A DNA stretch of 35,560 bases from Candidatus Paceibacterota bacterium (GCA_016782605.1 JADHYE010000005.1:1-35560), one strand, 5' to 3'. Positions 6,728 through 13,680 are shown, counted from the stretch's first letter. Numbers and translations are program-made. Notes: a model not told the origin generated them from the sequence alone.

Positions 6728-7654
6728 ATGACTATACAGGATAAGCTGAAAATCATTCAAAACCTTTCCGGATTAACGCAAGAAAAACTGGCTGAAAAAC
6801 TCAGGGTGTCTTTTGCTACGCTTAACAGTTGGATTAACGGAAAATCAAAAGCGCACAAAAAAGGCGATAAAAATATAAATGATTTATATTTTCTTTACAC
6901 CGGACAGAAAAATATCCAAGAGGATCCCTTACGGGCAAAAAAACAAATAATTACAGACAAATCGCGGAAATGCGGGAACGTCTTAAAGAAAATAGTAAAG
7001 AGCACTGACATTTACGATCAATTTTTGCTTTCTTTAACTTATCATTCAAATAAAATAGAAGGCAGCACCCTTACCGAAGACGAGACCAGGGCGATTATGT
7101 TTGATAATGTTTCTTTACCGAATAAAAATATTATAGAACAGTTAGAGGTAAAAAATCATCAAGCCGCCTTAGAATATCTATTAAAAAGCCTTTTATCCGC
7201 TTCATTCAAAATTAATGAGATATTTATTCTGAAACTCCATGGCATTCTGATGAATGGTATTAGAAAGGACGCTGGTGCTTATAGGAACCACGGAGTACGC
7301 ATTGTCGGAACATACGTGCCAACAGCCAATTATTTAAAGGTGCCAAGATTAATGCAAGAATTGACAAAAGATATTAACCATAAGTACAAAGATATTGTCG
7401 CTCATACTGCGAATATACACAGCAGATTTGAACAAATCCATCCCTTTTCCGACGGCAATGGAAGGGTGGGGCGCTTGCTCGCTGGCGCGATGCTGCTGAA
7501 GAATAATTTGCCGCCGGCCGTCATAGAGCAAAAAAAGAAGCGTTTTTATAATAATTATTTGAGAAAGGCGCAGCTTGGCAACGACTTTATTCCTTTAGAA
7601 AACTTTCTTTGCGATTCAATAATTGTAGGATTCAAGGTTTTAGAAAGAAAATGA
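6728..7654 (+). CDS. HTH-Fic protein, autoinhibited class II type
   Basis: 308-residue protein. Residues 5-45 form an XRE/Cro-type helix-turn-helix (GLTQEKLAEKLRVSFATLNSW). The Fic domain carries HPFSDGNGRVGR at 238-249, complete with catalytic His238 and the phosphate-binding loop. S107-NKI-E111-G112 matches the inhibitory (S/T)xxxE(G/N) motif N-terminal to the Fic core. Family: transfer of AMP or another nucleotide to protein targets, held off by the inhibitory glutamate. The DNA-binding domain with a palindrome in its own promoter suggests autoregulation. It stands alone, with no antitoxin gene alongside, as expected when inhibition is built in. The target is unknown. Confidence 0.88.
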   Translation: MTIQDKLKIIQNLSGLTQEKLAEKLRVSFATLNSWINGKSKAHKKGDKNINDLYFLYTGQKNIQEDPLRAKKQIITDKSRKCGNVLKKIVKSTDIYDQFLLSLTYHSNKIEGSTLTEDETRAIMFDNVSLPNKNIIEQLEVKNHQAALEYLLKSLLSASFKINEIFILKLHGILMNGIRKDAGAYRNHGVRIVGTYVPTANYLKVPRLMQELTKDINHKYKDIVAHTANIHSRFEQIHPFSDGNGRVGRLLAGAMLLKNNLPPAVIEQKKKRFYNNYLRKAQLGNDFIPLENFLCDSIIVGFKVLERK

Positions 7655-7675
7655 AAATACCCTAAACATAAGTTA

Positions 7676-8383
7676 ATGCCTAAAATAAACTTTGAAAATC
7701 GCATTTTGCTCGGTATTACCGACGGAAAAGGTCTTCACTGCCGTGCAGAAGAAAAATTAGAAGCTTTAAATAAATTGAAAATTAAAAAGGCAGCTTTGTT
7801 TTTGGAAGAGCTTGACCAAGCTGAAAGAAAGAAAATCTACCGGGCTCTTTTAGATTCCACGCTTAAAAAAATACCGCTTTGCCACGTGAGAAACGACATG
7901 GAGGTGGAAGAATTTGTTTTTTTAGAAAGCAAATTCAAAACCAAATACTTTACGATCCATGAGAACAGTTTCGGCTTTTTAGACAAATGGCCGGGATTTG
8001 AGAAAAAGCTTTATCTGGAAATGAATACTGACGACTACATTTCTCCTAAAGTAAAGATTGAAAAGATCGGAGGATTCTGCGTTGATTTGTCCCATTTCAA
8101 GGTAGCCCTGATTTCCTGGACCAAAGAGTTTGATTATACCTATATCAAGAGAAATAAAAGCAAATTTACCTGCAATCATTTAAACGGCTATGATTGGAAG
8201 AAGAATACGGACATGCATACGGTAAAGAACGTGAAAGACTTCAATTACTTGGAAACCCTTCCTAAGTTCATTTTTTCAAAGGTTATTGCTTTGGAAATGT
8301 ATAATTCGATAGCAGAGCAGATAAAGTTCAAGAATTATTTGAAAAAGATGCTGGGAGAATATTTTAATAGAAAAATTCAATGA
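7676..8383 (+). CDS. Uncharacterised protein, possible xylose-isomerase-like TIM barrel
   Basis: 235 residues, no signal peptide or membrane segment. I do not recognise a named family. The order of short strands ending in polar residues (LCHVRND, FTIHENS, LYLEMNTDD, GFCVDLSHF, FTCNHLNGY, VIALEMYNS) resembles the metal-ligand pattern (E..D-x-x-H..H..E) of the xylose-isomerase/AP-endonuclease-2 superfamily. A sugar-phosphate isomerase or metal-dependent hydrolase role is possible but unproven. It follows the Fic gene after 21 bases and overlaps the VOC gene by 4 bases (ATGA), so the last two genes are translationally coupled. Composition is like the surroundings. Confidence 0.55.
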   Translation: MPKINFENRILLGITDGKGLHCRAEEKLEALNKLKIKKAALFLEELDQAERKKIYRALLDSTLKKIPLCHVRNDMEVEEFVFLESKFKTKYFTIHENSFGFLDKWPGFEKKLYLEMNTDDYISPKVKIEKIGGFCVDLSHFKVALISWTKEFDYTYIKRNKSKFTCNHLNGYDWKKNTDMHTVKNVKDFNYLETLPKFIFSKVIALEMYNSIAEQIKFKNYLKKMLGEYFNRKIQ

Positions 8384-8745
8384 AATTTAACTATATCTTA
8401 CTTTACGTATCAGATTTGGATAAAACAGCTTCTTTTTATGAAAAGCTGGGTTTTGAGATTGCAAAACAAACAGATAACTATATTATTGCTAAATTAGGCG
8501 ATTTTGAGCTTCATTGCTACGACCAGGCAAAAGTGTTCTTTAAACAAGATATTGATAGGTTTAAGGGAGCTGGCGTGTTTCTATATGTTAACGTTGATAA
8601 TGTTGACGAGAAATATTCTGAATTGGTGAATAACGGACTAAATCCTTCAGCTCCTCCCAAAAACTTTGAATGGGGGAATAGGGAATTCGCTATTAAAGAT
8701 CCTGACGGCTACAAGCTGGTTTTTTATAAAAAGTCGATAAATTAA
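8380..8745 (+). CDS. VOC (glyoxalase/bleomycin-resistance) family protein
   Basis: 121-residue single-domain protein. Pattern: FNYILLYVSDLDKTASFYEKLGFE at the N-terminus (first beta-alpha-beta-beta-beta unit) and FAIKDPDGYKLVFY at the C-terminus (DPDGxxxxF motif, second unit). VOC proteins use a divalent metal or bind a ligand, with roles from methylglyoxal detoxification to drug sequestration; a single-module protein normally works as a dimer. The candidate metal ligand near the C-terminus is not the usual glutamate in ExxE order, so a catalytic role is uncertain. The start overlaps the upstream gene by 4 bases. The fold is firm; the substrate is unknown. Confidence 0.8.
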   Translation: MKFNYILLYVSDLDKTASFYEKLGFEIAKQTDNYIIAKLGDFELHCYDQAKVFFKQDIDRFKGAGVFLYVNVDNVDEKYSELVNNGLNPSAPPKNFEWGNREFAIKDPDGYKLVFYKKSIN

Positions 8746-8768
8746 TTAATAACTAACTAAACATATAT

Positions 8769-9086
8769 ATGGAAGAGAAACCAAAAAAAGAAAAGTCTAA
8801 TATAATGGCTATTATCAGCTATATTGGCTTTCTCTGTTTAATTCCCATTCTGACAAAACAGAAAGATGAATTTGTCAGTTTCCATGCAAAACAAGGCTTT
8901 GTTTTGTTTGTTGCTGAAGTGGCCACTTGTATATTTTTTAGCATCTTTATCTTTTTATGGTTCCTGGGCAATATCTTTTGGTTTGTCTGGCTTGTTCTGA
9001 GCATTATCGGAATCGTTAATGTTCTAAACAAGAAAAAGAAAGAAATTCCATTATTAGGCAAGTTTGCGGAAAAGATTAAATTCTAA
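8769..9086 (+). CDS. Small membrane protein, DUF4870/Tic20-like
   Basis: 105-residue protein with a lysine-rich cytoplasmic N-terminus (MEEKPKKEK), three hydrophobic helices (about 12-30, 44-66, 68-86) and a basic tail. FVSFHAKQGFVLF between helices 1 and 2 is the characteristic element of DUF4870/Tic20-like small membrane proteins (FxxxHAxQ). Function unknown. It lies 23 bases after the VOC gene and could be co-transcribed; a promoter for the next unit begins about 50 bases downstream. Confidence 0.7.
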   Translation: MEEKPKKEKSNIMAIISYIGFLCLIPILTKQKDEFVSFHAKQGFVLFVAEVATCIFFSIFIFLWFLGNIFWFVWLVLSIIGIVNVLNKKKKEIPLLGKFAEKIKF

Positions 9087-9137
9087 AATAGGAAAATTAA
9101 CGGGCATTTTTAAAAAATAAGATGGCCTTTTCACTAC

Positions 9138-9166
9138 TTGACAATAGCTTTCGGTTGTTTTATTAT
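9138..9166 (+). promoter_or_regulatory. Sigma70-type promoter
   Basis: TTGACA at 9138-9143, exactly 17 bases, TATTAT at 9161-9166. The predicted transcript start (about 9173) is only about 15 bases before a rho-independent terminator, so this promoter appears to drive a very short RNA, not the hydrolase gene directly. Confidence 0.65.
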
Positions 9167-9172
9167 TCACTT

Positions 9173-9217
9173 CCAGTTTGGATAAAGAAAAAGCTTCGCC
9201 TTCTGGCGGGGCTTTTT
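9173..9217 (+). ncRNA. Candidate short RNA between promoter and terminator
   Basis: A consensus promoter is followed after about 20-45 bases by a complete terminator hairpin with no open frame between them. The product would be about 45-50 bases. It may be a small RNA, or a leader whose terminator is bypassed to express the hydrolase at 9289. No known family is recognised. Confidence 0.35.
9188..9217 (+). terminator. Terminator hairpin
   Basis: AAAAAGC and GCTTTTT enclose a CGCC/GGCG stem with a TTCT loop, making a strong hairpin that ends in a T-run and works on both strands. It is followed by a perfect 8-bp hairpin GTTGAGGA-TTG-TCCTCAAC at 9230-9248. Confidence 0.7.
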
Positions 9218-9229
9218 CGTAGCAAGATC

Positions 9230-9280
9230 GTTGAGGATTGTCCTCAACAGGTCGCCAAATGGGCGATTTTTTGTTAAAAT
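9230..9280 (+). promoter_or_regulatory. Hairpin plus GTCGCC/T6 element and -10 box
   Basis: Perfect hairpin GTTGAGGA/TCCTCAAC, then GTCGCC-AAAT-GGGCGATTTTTT (terminator-like), then TAAAAT at 9275-9280, 8 bases before the ATG at 9289. Same layout as 2147-2176. The start codon at 9289 is predicted to be leaderless, which rejects an in-frame TTG at 9238 inside the hairpin. Confidence 0.55.
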
Positions 9281-9288
9281 ATATCAAT

Positions 9289-9891
9289 ATGAAAAAACAA
9301 GTTGTTGTTATTCACGGCGGCGATACCTTTAAAAGCTACAAGGATTATTTGGCTTTTTTGAAAAGCTATGAGATTGAGATTAACAAACTGAAAACAAAAA
9401 GATGGAAGGAAACTTTAGCCGTAAAGCTGGGAAAGGGCTTTGAAGTCATTTATCCCAAAATGCCAAATCCGATGAACGCAAAATACAAAGAATGGAAGAT
9501 AATCTTTGAGAAACTGTTGCCTTTTTTAAGGAACAACGTTATCTTGTTGGGACATTCCCTTGGCGCTGCTTTTTTAGCTAAATATTTAGCTGAAAACAAG
9601 TTTCCGAAAAGAATAATGGCTGTTTTCCTGGTTTCTGCCCCTTTTAGCGGGAAAAGCAAGAAATACTCCTTAGCTGATTTTAAACCGCCCAAAAGCCTTA
9701 AAAACCTTGAAAAACAGACCAATAAAATCGTTATTTACTATAGCAAGGATGACAAAGTCGTTCCTTTTTCCGATATGAAGAAATACGTTAAAGCTTTACC
9801 TGGAGCAAAAACTGTAATATTCAAAAATAGGGGACATTTTAACCAGACTGAATTGCCGGAGTTGATAAAGGAAATCAAAAGAATGGTATAA
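9289..9891 (+). CDS. Alpha/beta-hydrolase (serine hydrolase, RBBP9-like)
   Basis: 200-residue cytoplasmic hydrolase. It opens with strand VVVIHGGDTF; the nucleophile elbow is GHSLGA with Ser90. The acid is Asp154 or Asp155 in YSKDDKVVPF and the base is His183 in NRGHFN, a complete catalytic triad. Size and layout fit the small RBBP9/YdeN-type hydrolases. The natural ester or amide substrate is unknown. The TAA stop (9889-9891) overlaps the -10 box of the next gene. The start is set by the -10 box 8 bases upstream and by the first strand beginning right after it. Confidence 0.82.
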   Translation: MKKQVVVIHGGDTFKSYKDYLAFLKSYEIEINKLKTKRWKETLAVKLGKGFEVIYPKMPNPMNAKYKEWKIIFEKLLPFLRNNVILLGHSLGAAFLAKYLAENKFPKRIMAVFLVSAPFSGKSKKYSLADFKPPKSLKNLEKQTNKIVIYYSKDDKVVPFSDMKKYVKALPGAKTVIFKNRGHFNQTELPELIKEIKRMV

Positions 9892-9892
9892 T
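9862..9892 (+). promoter_or_regulatory. Promoter inside the 3' end of the hydrolase gene
   Basis: TTGATA at 9862-9867, a 19-base spacer and TATAAT at 9887-9892, overlapping the stop codon. The next ATG (9900) is 7 bases downstream: another predicted leaderless transcript. Confidence 0.5.
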
Positions 9893-9899
9893 CAAAAAT

Positions 9900-10457
9900 A
9901 TGAACGACAAACAAAAAATAAAAGAAATGGAAAAAGAACCAATAAAAAATAGTGTAAAAACAGATAACTCTAAAGAAACATTGCAAGCTATCTTTGATAA
10001 CGTCAGGGACGGTTTGGTTATTTTAGATAAAACAGGAAAAATCATCCAGATAAGCGATAGCCTCATTAGAATGGGAGGCTATTCTAGAAAAGAAATCATT
10101 AGTAAACGTTTGGGACTTATGACAATGTTTTCTCCTAAAAGTTTAAGTCAAATGCTGATTCATTTTATAGGAACATTAGCCGGCAACGAAGCAATGCCTT
10201 ATGAAATTGAAGGAATGACAAAAAGCGGTAAAAAACTGTTTGCTGAAGTTTCCGGCAATTCCTTGAGATTGAAAGGAAAGATTGTTGGTGTGGTGGCGAT
10301 TCTCCGCGATATTACCGAACGCAAAAAAATAGAAGATGAATTGAAAGAAAAGAATGAAATGCTAGAAAAGTTCAATAAGTTTGCCGTGGGTAGGGAACTA
10401 AAGATTATTGAATTAAAGAAAAAAGTAAAGGAATTGGAAAAAAGGGGGATGAAATAA
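9900..10457 (+). CDS. Single PAS-domain protein with C-terminal coiled coil (copy 1)
   Basis: 185 residues. PAS domain about 28-145 (LQAIFDNVRDGLVILDKTGKI at its start, AILRDITERKK at its end), followed by a heptad-rich coiled coil (DELKEKNEMLEKFNKFAVG...). No kinase, cyclase or output domain follows. PAS domains bind small ligands or cofactors and mediate dimerisation. The C-terminal part, with FNKFAVGREL, resembles the linker that joins PAS to kinase cores in CPR-type sensor kinases, so this looks like a detached sensor module. It is paralogous to the next gene. Role unknown; it could form heterodimers with a kinase or with its paralogue. Confidence 0.75.
   Translation: MNDKQKIKEMEKEPIKNSVKTDNSKETLQAIFDNVRDGLVILDKTGKIIQISDSLIRMGGYSRKEIISKRLGLMTMFSPKSLSQMLIHFIGTLAGNEAMPYEIEGMTKSGKKLFAEVSGNSLRLKGKIVGVVAILRDITERKKIEDELKEKNEMLEKFNKFAVGRELKIIELKKKVKELEKRGMK
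10285..10401 (+). repeat. 117-base identical block, copy 1
   Basis: Identical base for base to 10881-10997, including third codon positions, while the flanking parts of the two genes differ at many sites. It covers the end of the PAS domain and the start of the coiled coil. Confidence 0.9.
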
Positions 10458-10490
10458 AAAGCGATATTGCCAATCAATGAAACGCTTTTA
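10456..10490 (+). terminator. Terminator-like hairpin between PAS genes
   Basis: AAAAGCG and CGCTTTT arms with an inner ATTG/CAAT pairing, beginning at the stop codon of the first PAS gene. AT-rich bases follow. Confidence 0.45.
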
Positions 10491-10509
10491 AAAATAGGAG
10501 ATTTTTTGA

Positions 10510-10515
10510 TATAAT
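10510..10515 (+). promoter_or_regulatory. -10 box for a leaderless mRNA
   Basis: TATAAT preceded by GGAGATTTTTTGA, 7 bases before the ATG at 10523. No clear -35. Confidence 0.5.
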
Positions 10516-10522
10516 CTGATAT

Positions 10523-11059
10523 ATGAGGAAAGAATCGCAAAAAGATAACATAAAAACAGACAACTCAAAGGAAACATTAGAAGCTATATTTGATAGCGTC
10601 AGAGACGGTTTGGTTATGTTAGATAAAACAGGGAAAATCACTAAGATAAGTAAAAGCCTTGTTAAAATGGGGGGTTATCCTGCAGAAGAGCTTGTTGACA
10701 AGCGTTTGAAGTTTATGACAATGTTTTCTCCTAAAAGCTTAGGTCAAATACTGATGAATTTCGTTAGAACAATAGCCGATAACGAAATAATGCCTTATGA
10801 AGTTGAAGGGGTGACAAAAGACGGCAAAAAATTATTCGCTGAAATTTCTGGCTCTCCTTTGAAAGTACGGGGGAAAATTATTGGTGTGGTGGCGATTCTC
10901 CGCGATATTACCGAACGCAAAAAAATAGAAGATGAATTGAAAGAAAAGAATGAAATGCTAGAAAAGTTCAATAAGTTTGCCGTGGGTAGGGAACTAAGGA
11001 TTATTGAATTAAAGAATAAAATCAAAGAACTGGAAAAGAAATTGGAGAAAATAGAATGA
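10523..11059 (+). CDS. Single PAS-domain protein with C-terminal coiled coil (copy 2)
   Basis: 178 residues; paralogue of the preceding gene with the same plan: PAS about 20-138, then coiled coil ending in KNKIKELEKKLEKIE. The two proteins match along their length but differ at many positions in the first two thirds and are identical across the block from GVVAILRDITERKK to FNKFAVGREL. It has its own -10 box. The metallopeptidase gene starts 4 bases after its stop. No output domain. Duplication followed by gene conversion is the simplest reading. Confidence 0.75.
   Translation: MRKESQKDNIKTDNSKETLEAIFDSVRDGLVMLDKTGKITKISKSLVKMGGYPAEELVDKRLKFMTMFSPKSLGQILMNFVRTIADNEIMPYEVEGVTKDGKKLFAEISGSPLKVRGKIIGVVAILRDITERKKIEDELKEKNEMLEKFNKFAVGRELRIIELKNKIKELEKKLEKIE
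10881..10997 (+). repeat. 117-base identical block, copy 2
   Basis: Second copy of the block at 10285-10401, offset by 596 bases. Confidence 0.9.
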
Positions 11060-11063
11060 AACT

Positions 11064-11441
11064 ATGACTATGGAAGAGTTTGAAAAGTTGGTGGATGAAG
11101 GCATAAAAGACATTCCCGAGCATTTCTTAAAAATGCTGGAAAATGTCGATATTATTATCGAAGAAACGCCTACAATAGAGCAATTGGAAAAGTTAAAGAT
11201 AAGAAAGGGCGTTTTTCTTTTCGGCTTGTATGAGGGCATTCCTCAAACTAAAAGGTGGGGATACAGCCAGGCTTTACCCGACAAAATCACTATTTTCAAG
11301 AATCCGATTGAAAAAGTAGGTGATTCTGACGAGGAGATTAAAAAGATCGTCAGAGACACTATCTGGCACGAACTTGCCCACCATTTCGGCATGGATGAAA
11401 AAAGCGTAAGAGACGCCGAAAAACGAAAGAAAATAACATGA
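11064..11441 (+). CDS. Zincin-like metallopeptidase (DUF1025/PF06262 type)
   Basis: 125-residue protein with a zinc-binding HELAHHFG motif at 102-109 (His102, Glu103, His106) near the C-terminus and a preceding DEEIKKIVRDTIWHE helix. The N-terminal part MEEFEKLVDEGIKDIPEHF and IFKNPIE in the middle match the small bacterial metallopeptidase family PF06262. Those proteins are cytoplasmic with unknown substrates. ATG at 11064 and at 11070 are both possible. It overlaps the next gene by 4 bases (ATGA), so coupling with the thiol-redox membrane protein is likely. Confidence 0.82.
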   Translation: MTMEEFEKLVDEGIKDIPEHFLKMLENVDIIIEETPTIEQLEKLKIRKGVFLFGLYEGIPQTKRWGYSQALPDKITIFKNPIEKVGDSDEEIKKIVRDTIWHELAHHFGMDEKSVRDAEKRKKIT

Positions 11442-12577
11442 AAAAAATAACCTTAGCCATTTTGTTCTCTTTGATTGTTTTTCTGCCGGTTTTACCTGTT
11501 TTTGGACAAACAGACAGCAAGCCGACCCTATATTTTTTTGGCAGTCCAACCTGCCCTCATTGTTTGATGGAAAAGGCGTTTTTGGACGAATTAGAGAAAA
11601 ACTGCGCCCAGGTTGAAATAGTGAGATATGACTTTGCTGAAAACCTTGAATTAGCAAAGGAACTTTATCAAAAGTATAATGTTTCTGCTCAAAAACAAGG
11701 TTTTGTGCCGGTTACTTTTATAGGAAACAGATATTTTATCGGATTCAATGAAAAAATCGGCCAAAGTATTGAAAATTACATTTCAGAACTGACCGAAGGA
11801 AAAGACCTACCAGAACAGTGCCCTTGCACAACTTCAGAAACAATAATAGAAATCCCGTTCTTCGGGAAAATTGATATTGGCAATTTTTCTCTTCCTGCTC
11901 TGGCCGTTGTTTTGGGAACCCTTGATGGATTTAGTGTCTGTTCCTTGGGAGCATTAGTTTTAATTTTAGGACTGACACTTGCTTTAAAGTCAAAAAAGAA
12001 AATCTTAATCTTCGGAGGAATATATGTCTTAACTACGATAATTATCTACGGCTTTTTGATTTTCTTATGGCACCAGCTTTTCGTTTTCGTCGCTCCTTAT
12101 ATAAAAAAAATGGAAATACTGATAGGTCTTTTGTCTTTGGCTGGCGCTGTCTATTTCTTGAAAGAATTCTTTAAAGTGCGCAAAAAAGGAGCTGTTTGCC
12201 AGTTTGGCGGCATTTCCGATAAGTTTTCCAAAAGGGTCCAGGGAATATTCGAAAGAAAGACAAGTATCTTGGTTTTGGCCGGAGCAGTCTTGTTGTTCGG
12301 CACAGTCATCACTATTGTTGAATTTCCTTGCTCTGCTGTTCTTCCGGCTATATTCTCGGGAATACTGGCTGGGGCCAATCTACCTCTTTATCTGTCTCTG
12401 TTATATATCGGCATCTACGTTTTGTTTTACATGCTGGATGAACTCGCTATCTTTTTGATTGCTGTTTTCACGATGAAGATTTGGATTCTTTCTCCAAGGT
12501 TTATTGTTGCCCTTAATCTTTTTGCTTCAATTCTGCTGTTTCTGCTCGCTTTCTATTATTTCGCTGCTATTTTCTGA
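11438..12577 (+). CDS. Thioredoxin/glutaredoxin domain fused to a DsbD/CcdA-like membrane domain
   Basis: 379-residue envelope protein. N-terminal signal sequence (MKKITLAILFSLIVFLPVLP), then an extracytoplasmic thioredoxin-like domain with CPHC at Cys39-Cys42 and a cis-Pro stretch GFVPVTF. Six or more transmembrane helices follow from about residue 148. Cysteines in GFSVCSLG and EFPCSAV lie in the helix positions used by CcdA/DsbD to carry electrons across the membrane. Probable role: moving reducing equivalents to, or oxidising, thiols outside the membrane. The partner is unknown. The fusion of both halves in one chain is unusual but recurs in small-genome bacteria. It is coupled to the metallopeptidase upstream. 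Confidence 0.82.
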   Translation: MKKITLAILFSLIVFLPVLPVFGQTDSKPTLYFFGSPTCPHCLMEKAFLDELEKNCAQVEIVRYDFAENLELAKELYQKYNVSAQKQGFVPVTFIGNRYFIGFNEKIGQSIENYISELTEGKDLPEQCPCTTSETIIEIPFFGKIDIGNFSLPALAVVLGTLDGFSVCSLGALVLILGLTLALKSKKKILIFGGIYVLTTIIIYGFLIFLWHQLFVFVAPYIKKMEILIGLLSLAGAVYFLKEFFKVRKKGAVCQFGGISDKFSKRVQGIFERKTSILVLAGAVLLFGTVITIVEFPCSAVLPAIFSGILAGANLPLYLSLLYIGIYVLFYMLDELAIFLIAVFTMKIWILSPRFIVALNLFASILLFLLAFYYFAAIF

Positions 12578-12604
12578 AATAATTTGTCTTAAAGAATAAA
12601 GGCC

Positions 12605-12666
12605 TTGACAAGGTTCTATTGTGGGTATATATTCATAATAGAGAACGCCTGGTCGAGTTCTCTATT
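12605..12666 (+). promoter_or_regulatory. Promoter with repeated operator-like half sites
   Basis: TTGACA at 12605-12610, 17 bases, TATATT at 12628-12633. Three related sites surround it: GTTCTATT at 12613-12620 in the spacer, AATAGAGAAC at 12637-12646 at the start point, and GTTCTCTATT at 12657-12666. The last two form a perfect 10-bp inverted repeat with a 10-base centre. It may be the operator of the DUF134 regulator encoded at the end of this operon, or an mRNA hairpin. Confidence 0.75.
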
Positions 12667-12689
12667 GCAATCAATACTTATTAAAAATT

Positions 12690-12962
12690 ATGCCAAGATT
12701 TAATGCAACAGGTCCTTCAGGTTCAGGTCCCGGCACAGGCTGGGGAATGGGTCCTTGTGGCGCCGAAACGGGCTTTAGAAGGGGATTTGGCCGCGGATTA
12801 GGAAGAGGCTTTGGACGAAGAGGTTTTTATGGTTATCAGCCGTATCAGCCACAAATCACCAAAACAGAAGAAAAGGAAATGTTAGCAGAAGATATGGCAA
12901 ATTTGAAAGAAGAACTTAAAGCCATTGAAGCTCGTTTAGCCGAACTTAAAGGAAAAAAATAA
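12690..12962 (+). CDS. DUF5320 family protein
   Basis: 90-residue protein. The N-terminus MPRFNATGPSGSGPGTGWGMG with a nearby Cys, then a run of G-F-G-R repeats (about 29-45), is typical of DUF5320 proteins. The C-terminal half is a charged helix (EEKEMLAEDMANLKEELKAIE) likely to form a coiled coil. Function unknown. In anaerobic bacteria and archaea such genes sit beside NifX-like, MinD-ferredoxin and DUF134 genes, as here. First gene after the promoter, with a leader of about 50 bases containing the inverted repeat and no clear ribosome site. Confidence 0.82.
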   Translation: MPRFNATGPSGSGPGTGWGMGPCGAETGFRRGFGRGLGRGFGRRGFYGYQPYQPQITKTEEKEMLAEDMANLKEELKAIEARLAELKGKK

Positions 12963-12980
12963 AATTAAATAAAGAATAAA

Positions 12981-13319
12981 ATGAAAACAGCAGTAAGTTC
13001 AACCGGAAAAAAACTCACAGATAATGTCAGCGAGGTATTTGCCAGATGCCCCTATTTTGTTATTGCAGAAATTGAAAATCAGGAAATAAAAAAATTTGAA
13101 GCGATGAAAAATGAAAGTGAAAACCAGATGGGCGGAGCGGGTATTTCAGCCGCTCAACTGATGGCGGAAAAGAATATTAAGGCCGTGATTACAAAGAATG
13201 TCGGGCCGAGAGCTTTAGACGTATTAAAGCAATTTAATATAGGAATTTATTACGGAGACGGCGCGATAGAAAAAGTTTTGCAAGAATTTATCGACGGGAA
13301 ACTTGAAAAAATGAATTGA
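12981..13319 (+). CDS. NifX/NifB C-terminal-like dinitrogenase cofactor family protein 1
   Basis: 112-residue single-domain protein of the NifX/NafY/NifB-C family: MKTAVSSTGKKLTDNVSEVFARCPYF at the start, QMGGAG in the middle, KNVGPRALDVLKQF in the second half. True members bind iron-sulfur or iron-molybdenum cofactor clusters. Stand-alone members in genomes without nitrogenase are thought to bind or carry Fe-S clusters or metals. No nif genes are seen here. It is followed one base after its stop by a second, diverged member; the two differ in the cysteine-bearing N-terminal loop (ARCPYF here, FGRCLTY there). The role is inferred from the cluster. Confidence 0.82.
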   Translation: MKTAVSSTGKKLTDNVSEVFARCPYFVIAEIENQEIKKFEAMKNESENQMGGAGISAAQLMAEKNIKAVITKNVGPRALDVLKQFNIGIYYGDGAIEKVLQEFIDGKLEKMN

Positions 13320-13320
13320 G

Positions 13321-13680
13321 ATGAAAATAGTAATTCCGACTGATAACAAAAAAGGGCTAGAAGATACAGTAGCCGAACATTTCGGTCGCTGTTTGACATA
13401 TACTTTTCTTAATGAAAAAGGTGAAGTTGTGGAAATTGTAGATAATACCAGCGAACACATGGGCGGTGCGGGTTTGCCACCGGAATTGATGAAAAAGCAT
13501 GGAGCAGATATTCTCTTGTGCAAAGATCTTGGCCCAAGAGCTTTAGATTTATGCAGTCAGTTGGGAATTGATGTTTATGTCAGTCAAGCGGAGACGGTAA
13601 AAGAGATTTTTGAGATGTGGAAAAATAATAAACTTAAAAAAGCAGGCCCGGAAGATGTTTGCGAGGAGCATAAAATATGA
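13321..13680 (+). CDS. NifX/NifB C-terminal-like dinitrogenase cofactor family protein 2
   Basis: 119-residue paralogue of the upstream protein: MKIVIPTDNKKGLEDTVAEHFGRC, HMGGAGLPPELM, KDLGPRALDLCSQLGI. It has a longer C-terminal tail with a Cys (PEDVCEEHK). The same cluster- or metal-binding fold is expected. It overlaps the MinD-family gene by 4 bases (ATGA), so the proteins are probably made together. That NifX-like proteins and the ferredoxin-containing ATPase act on the same cluster or metal is inferred from gene order. Confidence 0.82.
   Translation: MKIVIPTDNKKGLEDTVAEHFGRCLTYTFLNEKGEVVEIVDNTSEHMGGAGLPPELMKKHGADILLCKDLGPRALDLCSQLGIDVYVSQAETVKEIFEMWKNNKLKKAGPEDVCEEHKI

Noticed and set aside
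6728-8383. Classical toxin-antitoxin pair (Fic plus neighbour)
   Set aside because: The Fic protein carries its own inhibitory motif and the next gene does not resemble an antitoxin.
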